The position numbers were made by a program, and so were the translations under genes. Source: Gemmatimonadota bacterium (GTDB lineage: Bacteria > Gemmatimonadota > Gemmatimonadetes > Gemmatimonadales > Gemmatimonadaceae). From it: a stretch of DNA of 14,604 nucleotides. The stretch covers positions 1 through 14,604 of the forward strand of contig JAEUJK010000021.1 in NCBI GenBank assembly GCA_016794735.1, written 5' to 3'. Below are positions 1 to 6,699 of this stretch, in pieces. The notes beneath the pieces were generated by a model, which saw nothing but the letters and a program-made list of their open reading frames with translations, searched no databases and was not told where the DNA came from. Every line of letters starts with the position of its first letter. The first letter of the stretch is position 1.

Positions 1-219
1 ATCGGCGACCCCTGGCAGGGGGAAGCGCGCCATGGCACGCCGCATGGAACCGCACGGGTCGCCGAGGGCGAGCCGGCGCACGAGAAGTGTGTCGAGCACC
101 GTGCCAGACACGACACCTAGCTGTCCACAGCGGGCGACGGCATTGGCGAGGGTCCAGTTGGAGACCCCGACACCCATGCCACCCTGGATGAGAGGTGGCA
201 GCGAGGCAGCCAGCGACAT
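1..219 (-). CDS. Nitronate monooxygenase-like FMN protein (5' part only)
   Basis: This is the first 73 codons of a gene that runs off the left edge. It begins with ATG at 219, with a GGAG ribosome binding site a few bases upstream. The N-terminus reads PPLIQGGMGVGVSNWTLANA, followed by GQLGVVSGT and a D-T-x-L-x-R-R-L segment. The Q-G-G-M-G-V-G-V-S start is the hallmark of the 2-nitropropane dioxygenase / nitronate monooxygenase TIM barrel, where it forms part of the FMN pocket. Such enzymes oxidise nitronates, and relatives serve as enoyl-ACP reductases (FabK) or polyketide trans-acting reductases (PfaD), so the exact reaction is open. The protein has no signal peptide and is probably cytoplasmic. 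It lies 107 bases downstream of the YqeG-like gene on the same strand and could be cotranscribed. The catalytic part is outside the window. Confidence 0.8.
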   Translation of the reverse strand, partial: MSLAASLPPLIQGGMGVGVSNWTLANAVARCGQLGVVSGTVLDTLLVRRLALGDPCGSMRRAMARFPLPGVAD

Positions 220-326
220 GTGTGCTCCGTGGAGGGGACCTGTGGAAGGTGTCGCGTGGACTCGCGCGCGGCGATCCGACGATCCCCCGGCTTCGATCGG
301 GGAACAACCCTGCTTGACAGCGTGCG

Positions 327-1031
327 TCAGGGCGAGTGCGAGGAGTGCGGGCGTCGCAGGGAACGTGGGCGGAGTCGATAGGCGATCGCCTCCACCCGCT
401 GCATGATGCGAATGGAGAGCGGGAAACTGCCCGGCGCCGGATTGGCGAGCTTGATGCTGCGGATTCCCGCGAGATTGGCGCCTGCGATGTCGGTGAAATG
501 CTGGTCACCCACCATCACGGCCCCCGCGTGTTTCACCCCCAGTTCGGCGACGGTGAGGTGCACGAGGTCCGCGCTGGGCTTCCGGAGCGGCACGGCCCCC
601 GCTGCGAGTCGCGCGGCCAGCTCGTCGGCCGTCCACGAATCGTGATCGCCGAGCAGCCGACGACCGAGGATGGCGCCGTCGTGTGCGTACCCGCGAATGA
701 CCGGGAGGTCCGGGAACATCCGCGCCAGTTCCTGCACGCGCCATTCAGGGGCGTTCGAGAGGATCGCGTGGCGCACGTTTGCCATCGCGCGGAGGGCGGC
801 GAACGGCGCCACCGCCGCCGGGAGCAGCACCTTGTCGTGGTATGCGGTGAGCGTGCCGTCCACGTCCCAGATGAACGCGGTGATGCGGTTCCTCGAAACG
901 AACTCCGCGGTGAGTTCGGCGAGTGATCGCAGCGTCCAGGTGGGGTCCATGCTCCGCATCAAGGCGGGGAGCCTTCCCAGCGACTGGGTGAAGGTGCCGA
1001 GCGGGGATTCGCGCGCGGAAAGCCCGGTCAT
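327..1031 (-). CDS. YqeG-like HAD phosphatase (subfamily IIIA)
   Basis: All four HAD motifs are visible, numbered from ATG at 1031. Motif I is DVDGT (D56 nucleophile, D58 acid/base). Motif II is LSNAP (S92). Motif III is RKP (K151). Motif IV is GDQHFTDIAGANLAG (D176, D181). The GDQxxTD-x-x-GAN-x-AG pattern and the absence of a large cap fit the YqeG family of predicted phosphatases; the substrate is unknown to me. At 234 residues it is longer than typical YqeG proteins of about 170, mainly through an insert at roughly residues 112-150 and a basic, proline-containing tail. The start is uncertain: ATG 1031 has a poor ribosome site, ATG 959 (residue 25) keeps all motifs, and TTG 1157 has a GAGG before it but adds low-complexity sequence. 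It is cytoplasmic and sits upstream of the nitronate monooxygenase-like gene. Confidence 0.78.
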   Translation of the reverse strand: MTGLSARESPLGTFTQSLGRLPALMRSMDPTWTLRSLAELTAEFVSRNRITAFIWDVDGTLTAYHDKVLLPAAVAPFAALRAMANVRHAILSNAPEWRVQELARMFPDLPVIRGYAHDGAILGRRLLGDHDSWTADELAARLAAGAVPLRKPSADLVHLTVAELGVKHAGAVMVGDQHFTDIAGANLAGIRSIKLANPAPGSFPLSIRIMQRVEAIAYRLRPRSLRRPHSSHSP

Positions 1032-1126
1032 GCGCGCGCCGGCAACGGTGACACCGAGCGGGCGCCGGGCGGCGCAGGCGTCAGCATCTGGACGAGGAAC
1101 GGCAGGAAACGAACCGGCGGAAAGTG

Positions 1127-1140
1127 CATTCCATGGAATG
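1127..1140. promoter_or_regulatory. 14-bp perfect palindrome, possible operator
   Basis: CATTCCATGGAATG is a perfect 14-bp palindrome, AT-richer than its surroundings, about 96 bases upstream of the YqeG-like ATG. This size and symmetry suit a dimeric regulator. No family is recognised. Confidence 0.35.
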
Positions 1141-1189
1141 GCGTGGGACGCGCACAAGGTGCCTCATGCAGCGCCGTTCTGCGACCCCA

Positions 1190-1248
1190 TCCGATGGTTT
1201 CACGAGCCGCCGTGACCTGCCGCGCGGGGACGGCGTGACCCCATCGGA
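1190..1248. promoter_or_regulatory. Nested inverted repeat, possible structured RNA or cruciform
   Basis: TCCGATGG (1190-1197) is exactly complementary to CCATCGGA (1241-1248). Inside it TCACG (1200-1204) pairs with CGTGA (1234-1238), and CCGT (1210-1213) pairs with ACGG (1230-1233). The internal loop is TTT against CC. The arms add up to 17 base pairs in a 59-base element. It lies in the non-coding gap, and which strand is transcribed is unknown. Confidence 0.35.
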
Positions 1249-1439
1249 GCCCGGTCGCGACGCGCCTCGACCTGGTGTGGTGCGCCGCAGGGTGCCCGCT
1301 CACCCGGCAAACACCTGACGAGCGCGGCATCAGGAAGACTCCGGACAACCCGCGTGCGCGCAAGGGCGGTTTCCGCAGCTGAACGCAATGCCCGCCCGTC
1401 ACGCCATGAGGGGATTCTCCGCCATCGTGGCGACTCCGG

Positions 1440-1460
1440 GGCGCGCATTTATTGCGCGCC
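1440..1460. promoter_or_regulatory. Perfect 8-bp inverted repeat just upstream of ompW-like gene
   Basis: GGCGCGCA (1440-1447) and TGCGCGCC (1453-1460) flank the AT-only loop TTTAT. The element ends 14 bases before the GGAG ribosome site and 27 bases before the ATG. It could be an operator, a 5'-UTR hairpin that stabilises the mRNA, or a terminator for upstream transcripts; no U-run follows it. Confidence 0.45.
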
Positions 1461-1487
1461 TGTTTCACTCTCACGGAGTTACGTCAC

Positions 1488-2114
1488 ATGAAACGCCTGT
1501 ACGTCCTCGCGCTCGCGGGACTTGCGGTCTCGACCACCGTCGAAGCCCAGAACCCGGATGGCCGGTTCATGATTCGCGTTCGCGCGCTTTCGCTCACCCC
1601 GGCCGACAAGTCCGACGCCATCGCATCGCCAGCGGTTCCGGCCGACGCGATCACGGTGTCCGACAAGATCTTCCCCGAAGTCGACCTGTCGTACTTCCTG
1701 AACAAGTCGTGGGCCGTGGAGTTGGTGCTCACGTATCCGCAGCAACACGACGTCAAGCTTTCGGGCACGAAGATCGGCACCTTCAAGCACCTCCCACCCT
1801 CGCTGCTGCTCCAGTACCACCTGCTCCCGTCGGCGAAGTTCCGTCCCTACGTGGGCGCCGGTGGCAACCTGACCCTGATCTCGGACGTGGCCCTGAACGT
1901 GCCGGGCGTCGGCGCACTGACGCTCGATGACGCCAGCGTCGGCTTCGCCCTCCAGGGCGGCGCAGACATCGACCTCGGCGGCAAGGGCTGGTTCCTGAAC
2001 CTCGATGCCAAGTACGTCACGATCGGCAGCGACGTGAAGGCGGGATCAACCAAGATTTCCGCCGTGCAGGTGAACCCGATCCTCCTGAGCGCCGGTCTCG
2101 GCGTCCGCTTCTAG
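1488..2114 (+). CDS. OmpW family outer-membrane beta-barrel
   Basis: This is a 208-residue protein with a clear signal peptide (MKRLYVLALAGLAVSTTVEAQ). The mature part has alternating beta-strand pattern, and the last residues, LGVRF, end in the Phe required for BAM-dependent insertion. Family-like segments are the start FMIRVRALSLTP, the periplasm-facing segment DLSYFLNKSWAVELVLTYPQQHDV, the strand PSLLLQYHL followed by FRPYVGAGGNLT, and the C-terminal strand NPILLSAGLGVRF. OmpW proteins form small eight-stranded barrels thought to pass small hydrophobic molecules across the outer membrane and are often stress regulated. The size is normal for the family. ATG 1488 is chosen because it starts the signal peptide and has GGAG nine bases upstream. 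The gene is monocistronic: divergent from the YqeG-like gene and ended by a strong hairpin. Confidence 0.88.
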   Translation: MKRLYVLALAGLAVSTTVEAQNPDGRFMIRVRALSLTPADKSDAIASPAVPADAITVSDKIFPEVDLSYFLNKSWAVELVLTYPQQHDVKLSGTKIGTFKHLPPSLLLQYHLLPSAKFRPYVGAGGNLTLISDVALNVPGVGALTLDDASVGFALQGGADIDLGGKGWFLNLDAKYVTIGSDVKAGSTKISAVQVNPILLSAGLGVRF

Positions 2115-2141
2115 CACTCGGCAACACGTCATCCTGACGAC

Positions 2142-2182
2142 GAAGGCCCCGCAACCGCGCACGACGCGCGGCCGGGGCCTTC
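2142..2182. terminator. Hairpin terminator between convergent genes
   Basis: GAAGGCCCCG (2142-2151) pairs perfectly with CGGGGCCTTC (2173-2182). Inside, CCGCGC (2155-2160) pairs with GCGCGG (2166-2171) around ACGAC. It lies 27 bases after the OmpW stop and 18 before the stop of the convergent AI-2E gene, so it can serve both. The U-tract is weak on both sides. Confidence 0.7.
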
Positions 2183-2200
2183 AACGTTTGCGCCCCGTGC

Positions 2201-3391
2201 CTACTCGCCGAGGAACTCCGCGAGCACGTGCATCGAGGGGATCGCGTCGGCGAGCAACTTGATCGTCACGGTGATCGGCACCGCGAGGATCGCGCCCGGG
2301 ATCCCCCACAACGCGCCCCAGAACAACACGCCGCCGAACAACGCAACGGCATTGAGGGGGAACTGTCGTCCCATGAGCAGCGGCGTGACCCCGTTGCTCT
2401 CGATGAGGTTGAGCAGCAGGTAGGCGCCGGGCACCAGCATCGCACGTCCCACGGCGTCGAACACCGTGAGCGACGCGATGAACAACACCGCGGTGGTGAG
2501 CAACGCGCCCAGGTACGGCACGAAGTTGAGCAACCCCGCCAGCGTGCCGAAAAGTCCCGCGTTCGGCATGCCAAGCAGGTGCAGCAGTCCCCACGTCGCG
2601 AGCCCCAACCCGATGTTGATGAGCACGGACGTGCGCAGGTACGTCGACACCGCCTCCTCGACGTCCTCGGAGAGTTTGGCTGGCGTGAGGGATGCCTCGT
2701 GACGCACCGGCAGGACCTTCTGCACCTTGCGCATGAAGAGGTCGCCCGACGCCAGGAGGAAGTAGGTCAGGAAGATCACGCTCAAGCTCGTGCTCAGCGC
2801 ATTGGCGACACTCCCAAAGGCACGACGCAGCAGCGTCGGCTGGCCTGGCGTGACGGCAACCGGTGCCCGTGCGGCTGACGGTGCCGGTGCAGCCCCCAGT
2901 TGCGTGACGCGTTCGGCCGTCGCTTCCCACTTGAGCAGCGGCGCGGCCACGGTGCGCAACTTCCGTTCGACCTGGCTCAGTGCCTCCGGCGCACGCTCGG
3001 CCCACGTGCGGGCGGGGGCTGATAACAGCGCCAGCGCAACGACGATGATGAGCACCGTCCCAAACACGACAATGCCGGCCCCGGCGGGTTCCCGGAGGCC
3101 GATCCGCTTGAGGCGTCGTACCGGCCCGCGCAGCAGGAAGCTGAGCAGGACCGACGCCACCACGGGCAGGATGAGTGCGCTGGCGAAGTACAGCGTGTAC
3201 AACACGGCGAGGGTCGCGAGCACGGTGGTCGAAACCGCGGTGGTCGACCCGGACTCCTTCACGGCGAGCTGCACGGCCGCCGCATGTTCCGCCGTGCCAG
3301 CCCCGATCTGCCGGAACACGGGCGTCGGCACCTTGAGCCCGGTGCTGCGGATCGCCCAGGCCAGCGTATCACTCATTGACGACTGCGCCAT
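2201..3391 (-). CDS. AI-2E family transporter (PF01594)
   Basis: A 396-residue integral inner-membrane protein. Paired hydrophobic segments cover about 56-87 and 103-124. A soluble stretch with an Ala/Pro-rich linker (166-182) follows. Further membrane segments lie at about 195-215, 256-274, 276-312, 316-332 and 346-380. Family signatures are present: GMPNAGLFGTLAGLLNFVPYLGA (274-296), E-x-N-G-V-T-P-L-L-M-G (331-341) and GIPGAILAVPI (363-373). Members were named for AI-2 export (TqsA), but many appear to be ion/proton antiporters or have unknown substrates, so AI-2 transport should not be assumed. ATG 3391 has GAGG six bases upstream. It lies 57 bases downstream of the peptidase operon on the same strand; a small CCGGT-cgac-ACCGG dyad (3432-3445) is the only interruption. 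It contains the one TTA codon of the window not followed by a Gly codon (about 3020). Confidence 0.9.
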   Translation of the reverse strand: MAQSSMSDTLAWAIRSTGLKVPTPVFRQIGAGTAEHAAAVQLAVKESGSTTAVSTTVLATLAVLYTLYFASALILPVVASVLLSFLLRGPVRRLKRIGLREPAGAGIVVFGTVLIIVVALALLSAPARTWAERAPEALSQVERKLRTVAAPLLKWEATAERVTQLGAAPAPSAARAPVAVTPGQPTLLRRAFGSVANALSTSLSVIFLTYFLLASGDLFMRKVQKVLPVRHEASLTPAKLSEDVEEAVSTYLRTSVLINIGLGLATWGLLHLLGMPNAGLFGTLAGLLNFVPYLGALLTTAVLFIASLTVFDAVGRAMLVPGAYLLLNLIESNGVTPLLMGRQFPLNAVALFGGVLFWGALWGIPGAILAVPITVTIKLLADAIPSMHVLAEFLGE

Positions 3392-3448
3392 CTCAAGCCT
3401 CGTGAGGAAGTTCGCCCCGCATTACCACGCCCCGGTCGACACCGGCAT

Positions 3449-4585
3449 TCATGGCGCCAGGCGGCGATACCGCTGCAGGATCGTGCGCACCTGGTCGTGC
3501 GGCAGGCGGTACGCGGTGCCATGCGCCCCTTCCATGGTGTCCGCCGCAACCAGCGCGTTCACGATGGCTTCTTCCGTGGCTTCCACCGTGGCGGTGAAGA
3601 ATGGCGACAGGTCGCCGTTGGGCAACCACTGCAGCGGCGTCACCCCGGTCGAGGCCGCTGCGCCCGGGTTGGCGGTCGAGAAGGCAATGAAGATGTCACC
3701 CGACCCATTCGACGCGGTTCCACCGAGCCGGGCAATCCCCATGGGGACACGTCGTGCGAGGCGTTCGAGCTGGTGCGGCAGCAACGGGGCATCGGTCGCG
3801 ACGACCACGATGATCGAACCCTCGCGATCGGCAGGCGGCAGGTCACCACGCGAACGTTCACTGCCGACGATCTCGCGCCCGACCGGTACGCCCGCAATGG
3901 TCAACTGCTCGCGGGTCCCATAGTTCGCCTGCACGAGCACGCCTAACGTGTAGCCACCAGCTACCCGACGGCTCGACGTCCCGATCCCGCCCTTGAAGCC
4001 ATGGGCCACCATCCCGGTGCCGCCACCCACGCTCCCCTCGGCGACCACGCCACCACGCGCCGCATCGAGCGCCGCAAAGGCATCGGCCTTCGTCACATGT
4101 TGCCCGGGTGAGTCGTTCAGGAAGGCGTCACTCGTCTCACCCACCACCGGCTGGTGCCACGGGATGTCCTGCTTCACCACCTCGGCGAACCAGCTGTTCA
4201 CCGCATCGCGCACGACGCCCACGGAGTAGGTGCCGGTGATCATCACCGGCCCGCCTAACGTGCCACCCTCGACCACCCACGGCGCACCCGTCATCTCGCC
4301 AAAGCCGTTGCCGGCAAACCACCCGGCAAAGACCGGCGCCCACTGCTTGCCCCTGGGCAGGACGGCCGTGACTCCGGTGCGCACGCTGGTGCGACCTGTC
4401 CCGCGGATCAGGGTGCGGTGCCCAACCTCCACGCCCGCCACGTCGGTAATGGCGTTTGCGGGACCCGGTGTGCCATCGAACGGAATCCCGAGATCGCGCG
4501 CGCGCTGCGCCGAGGCCGTCGTCGCGACGGCCACAAGCGCACCCAACACCCCGCGCACCGTGTGCACCACGAAGCGTGCGCTCAT
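3449..4585 (-). CDS. P1 family peptidase, DmpA-like aminopeptidase
   Basis: A 378-residue exported N-terminal nucleophile hydrolase of the DmpA/BapA family (MEROPS S58). The signal peptide spans 1-27 (ending ATTASAQ). Family landmarks are TDVAGVEVGH (47-56), GWFAGNGFGEMTG (88-100), EGGTLGGPVMITGTYSVG (106-123), GSVGGGTGM with FKGGIGTSSR (184-206), QANYG (219-223) and EGSIIVVVATDAPLLP (255-270). By analogy with DmpA, autoproteolysis between G256 and S257 frees Ser257 as the catalytic nucleophile. N221 and the S295-G-D297 pair match positions that I recall as active-site residues in DmpA. Family members release N-terminal residues including D-amino acids and beta-amino acids from peptides. The ATG overlaps the stop of the M28 gene (ATGA), so translation is coupled. 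Three in-gene landmarks carry ACG/TTA/GGC codons. It is the last of the three hydrolases. Confidence 0.92.
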   Translation of the reverse strand: MSARFVVHTVRGVLGALVAVATTASAQRARDLGIPFDGTPGPANAITDVAGVEVGHRTLIRGTGRTSVRTGVTAVLPRGKQWAPVFAGWFAGNGFGEMTGAPWVVEGGTLGGPVMITGTYSVGVVRDAVNSWFAEVVKQDIPWHQPVVGETSDAFLNDSPGQHVTKADAFAALDAARGGVVAEGSVGGGTGMVAHGFKGGIGTSSRRVAGGYTLGVLVQANYGTREQLTIAGVPVGREIVGSERSRGDLPPADREGSIIVVVATDAPLLPHQLERLARRVPMGIARLGGTASNGSGDIFIAFSTANPGAAASTGVTPLQWLPNGDLSPFFTATVEATEEAIVNALVAADTMEGAHGTAYRLPHDQVRTILQRYRRLAP

Positions 4586-6699
4586 CGACCCTCCACGAGG
4601 TTCGTGGCCTGTTCGAGTGCGGTGGCCATCCGGTCCAGGGCCCCGCGCAACCGCATCGTCTCGCTCATGATGCGCGCGGTATCGTCGCCCGCGAGCGCTT
4701 CGTGCATGCCCGGGAAGAGCTGGCCGTCATACAGCGAGTAGATGTTCCACCCGTGAAAGACGTGGCGGAACCACGCGCGATCCGGGGCGCCGGCGTCGTC
4801 GGCCAGCAGCTGCTCCAGCCGCGCGAGCCGATCATTGAGCTGCAGGCGGCGCGCCACCGGGATCCCGCCTTTCGCGAGCCGGGCGTCGGTTGCCCGCTCG
4901 AGGGCAAGCGCCGCCTGCTGCGTGCGCGCCACGAGGGCGCGCAGCTCGGGCATCGGCACCGCCGCTGCACGGGGCCCGGCGGATCGCACGGCGTCCGCCA
5001 CCGCATCCACCGCCCGCTCGAGCTTGCCCGCGTAGTGCGCGAACCGGAACGGCAACACGTCGGCGTTGGCCATCCGGAGGGCAAGGGTGCCTAACGTGCG
5101 GACCGTCGTCACCCCCTGGCGAAAGCCGGGGTCGGCGATGCGCTCCACGTAGGCGCGCGAATCGTAGTTGGTGTGGTACGTCCCGTACCCGTAACCGTTC
5201 TCGCCGATGAACTCGATCGACAGCGTCGGCACGCCAAGGAAGTCCTGGAACGGCACGAAGTCCGCCCCGCTGCCGAGGGCCTTGAGGTCGGGTGCCGCTC
5301 CCGGTTGCGTCTTCGCCGCCACCTGCGCCCATCCGTCGTACACGCTCCCGCCATCCCCGGGCACACTGCGCGCCACGTCGGCCACGAAGTCGCGCAACGA
5401 CGGGACGCCACCGGCGTCGAAGCGGCCCTTCATGTACATGTCGATGTTGATGTACGTGATGAGCTGCTCCGTGAGGCGCTTCCGGAAGTGCTCCGCATGT
5501 TCCGTGGAACCCACCAGCCCGAACTCCTCGGCATCCCAGAACGCCACCTGGATGGTACGATCGGGGCGCCATCCGGAGCGGGCCATGCGCCCGAGGACGC
5601 GCACCAGCTCCAGCAATGCGGTGCTTCCCGTCCCGGGATCGACGGCGCCAAAGGTCCACGCGTCGTGATGGCCACCGAGCAGGATCACGCGATCGGGCTG
5701 CACCCGCCCACGCAGGGTGGCCACCACGTTCGAGATCGGGCGCAACCCGTCGTCCATCTGCACGCGCACACGAACGGCTGCAGCGCCCGGGCCGGTGCGA
5801 TAGGTGACACCGGGCACCCCGCCCACAAAGGTGGCCGGCGCTGCACCGCCGCCTAACGCGGCCAGGATGTGACGCGCCTCGCCCCATCCGATCGCCACCA
5901 CCGGGATCTTCGGGAGCGTTGGCGCGGTGCGCGCGTCCAGCCGGATCGCCTCGCGGGTCGCCGCCACGCCTGGGGTCAGCGGGTCTCCATGGAAGAACCA
6001 CGACATCTTGGCATTGCCGCGTTGCAGCATCTGCTCGCCGCGCCAGTAACCGTCGGGCCACGGGGTGCCGCGCACCACGCCATCGTCCGCCGGATCCGAA
6101 TACAAGACGACGGCCCGTGCCCCCGCCTGCTGCGCGGTGTGGACCTTCACGGCGCGATGGCTGCGCCCATATCGCACAAGCACGATCCGCCCTGCGGCCG
6201 AGACGCCCATGCGTTGCAGCGCCGCGTAGTCCGCTGGCAATCCGTAGTTGGCGTATACCACCTCGCCCGTCACGTCACCCGAGGCCGAGTACGCGATGTA
6301 CCCGTCACCCAGCTCCGGATGGGACGACGTCGGGTCGCCCGCGATCGCCGGCTCGCGCACTGACAGCTCGCGCGTCGTGGGTGCGGTCAGCGTGACGGCC
6401 ACCTGCCGCGGCGCCGAGAGCCAGGCGTCGTAGTCGTGCCGCTCCACGGACCATCCGTACGCGCGCAGCGTCCTCTCGAGGTGCGCAATCACGGCGCGCG
6501 AACCCTCGCTCCCCGCCGGATGCGGGCGCGCACTCAGCGGACGATGGATGGCCGACATCGAGTCGGCATTCACCTGTTGGTGGAAGCGACGCTCCAACGC
6601 CTGCTGGCCGGCCCGCCGCGACGGCCGGTACCCCAGGAAGGTGTCTTGCGCGCCAGCCGTTGTGGCCAGCACGAGGAGCATGGCGGCCGCTCGAGTCAT
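4582..6699 (-). CDS. M28 metallopeptidase, glutamate carboxypeptidase II-like
   Basis: A 705-residue exported zinc peptidase with the three-part layout of GCPII/PSMA. The signal peptide covers 1-18. A PA domain is inserted at about 115-290. The M28 catalytic domain covers about 320-545. A helical, transferrin-receptor-like dimerisation domain ends the protein (about 550-705). The two-zinc ligand set is complete: H344 and D354 (GGHHDAWTFGAVDPGTG), E391/E392 (FWDAEEFGLVGSTEHAE, where E391 is the general base), D420 (INIDMYMKG) and H509 (YHTNYDS). Relatives remove C-terminal acidic residues from peptides, although bacterial members vary in specificity. The ATG at 6699 overlaps the stop of the CocE-like gene as ATGA, and its own stop overlaps the next ATG the same way. 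It therefore works in the periplasm or outside the cell alongside its two neighbours. Length is typical. Confidence 0.94.
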   Translation of the reverse strand: MTRAAAMLLVLATTAGAQDTFLGYRPSRRAGQQALERRFHQQVNADSMSAIHRPLSARPHPAGSEGSRAVIAHLERTLRAYGWSVERHDYDAWLSAPRQVAVTLTAPTTRELSVREPAIAGDPTSSHPELGDGYIAYSASGDVTGEVVYANYGLPADYAALQRMGVSAAGRIVLVRYGRSHRAVKVHTAQQAGARAVVLYSDPADDGVVRGTPWPDGYWRGEQMLQRGNAKMSWFFHGDPLTPGVAATREAIRLDARTAPTLPKIPVVAIGWGEARHILAALGGGAAPATFVGGVPGVTYRTGPGAAAVRVRVQMDDGLRPISNVVATLRGRVQPDRVILLGGHHDAWTFGAVDPGTGSTALLELVRVLGRMARSGWRPDRTIQVAFWDAEEFGLVGSTEHAEHFRKRLTEQLITYINIDMYMKGRFDAGGVPSLRDFVADVARSVPGDGGSVYDGWAQVAAKTQPGAAPDLKALGSGADFVPFQDFLGVPTLSIEFIGENGYGYGTYHTNYDSRAYVERIADPGFRQGVTTVRTLGTLALRMANADVLPFRFAHYAGKLERAVDAVADAVRSAGPRAAAVPMPELRALVARTQQAALALERATDARLAKGGIPVARRLQLNDRLARLEQLLADDAGAPDRAWFRHVFHGWNIYSLYDGQLFPGMHEALAGDDTARIMSETMRLRGALDRMATALEQATNLVEGR

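Larger units (their letters stand above)
1032..1487. other. 456-base gap between divergent genes, no convincing gene
   Basis: The open frames here give Arg/Pro/His-rich translations without domains. The gap must hold promoters for the minus-strand YqeG-like gene and the plus-strand OmpW gene. It contains three separate dyads, described individually: a 14-bp palindrome at 1127-1140, a nested long stem at 1190-1248 and a perfect hairpin at 1440-1460. I could not pick confident -35/-10 boxes. Confidence 0.6.

Noticed and set aside
313..318. TTGACA-like hexamer (CTTGACAG) as a promoter -35 box
   Set aside because: It lies just past the YqeG-like stop on the plus strand with no -10 match at the right distance and no plus-strand gene to serve.
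32..406. Plus-strand open frame at the left edge
   Set aside because: Its translation is Arg/Ser/Pro-rich with no domain, and it lies antisense to a clear nitronate monooxygenase N-terminus and the YqeG-like 3' end.
1028..1474. Minus-strand frame filling the 456-base gap
   Set aside because: The product is Arg/Pro/His-rich without a recognisable domain or ribosome site, as expected of chance frames in GC-rich DNA.
2201..3391. Quorum-sensing autoinducer-2 exporter role for the AI-2E family gene
   Set aside because: The family name is historical and many members have other transport roles; no AI-2 synthesis or response gene is in the window.
3432..3445. CCGGT-cgac-ACCGG dyad as a terminator between the P1 peptidase and AI-2E genes
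   Set aside because: The stem is only five base pairs with no U-run, too weak to call; it is mentioned under the AI-2E gene.
2790..3923. Long plus-strand frame of about 377 codons
   Set aside because: It is antisense to two well-supported genes (AI-2E protein and P1 peptidase) and shows Ser/Thr/Arg-rich composition without motifs.
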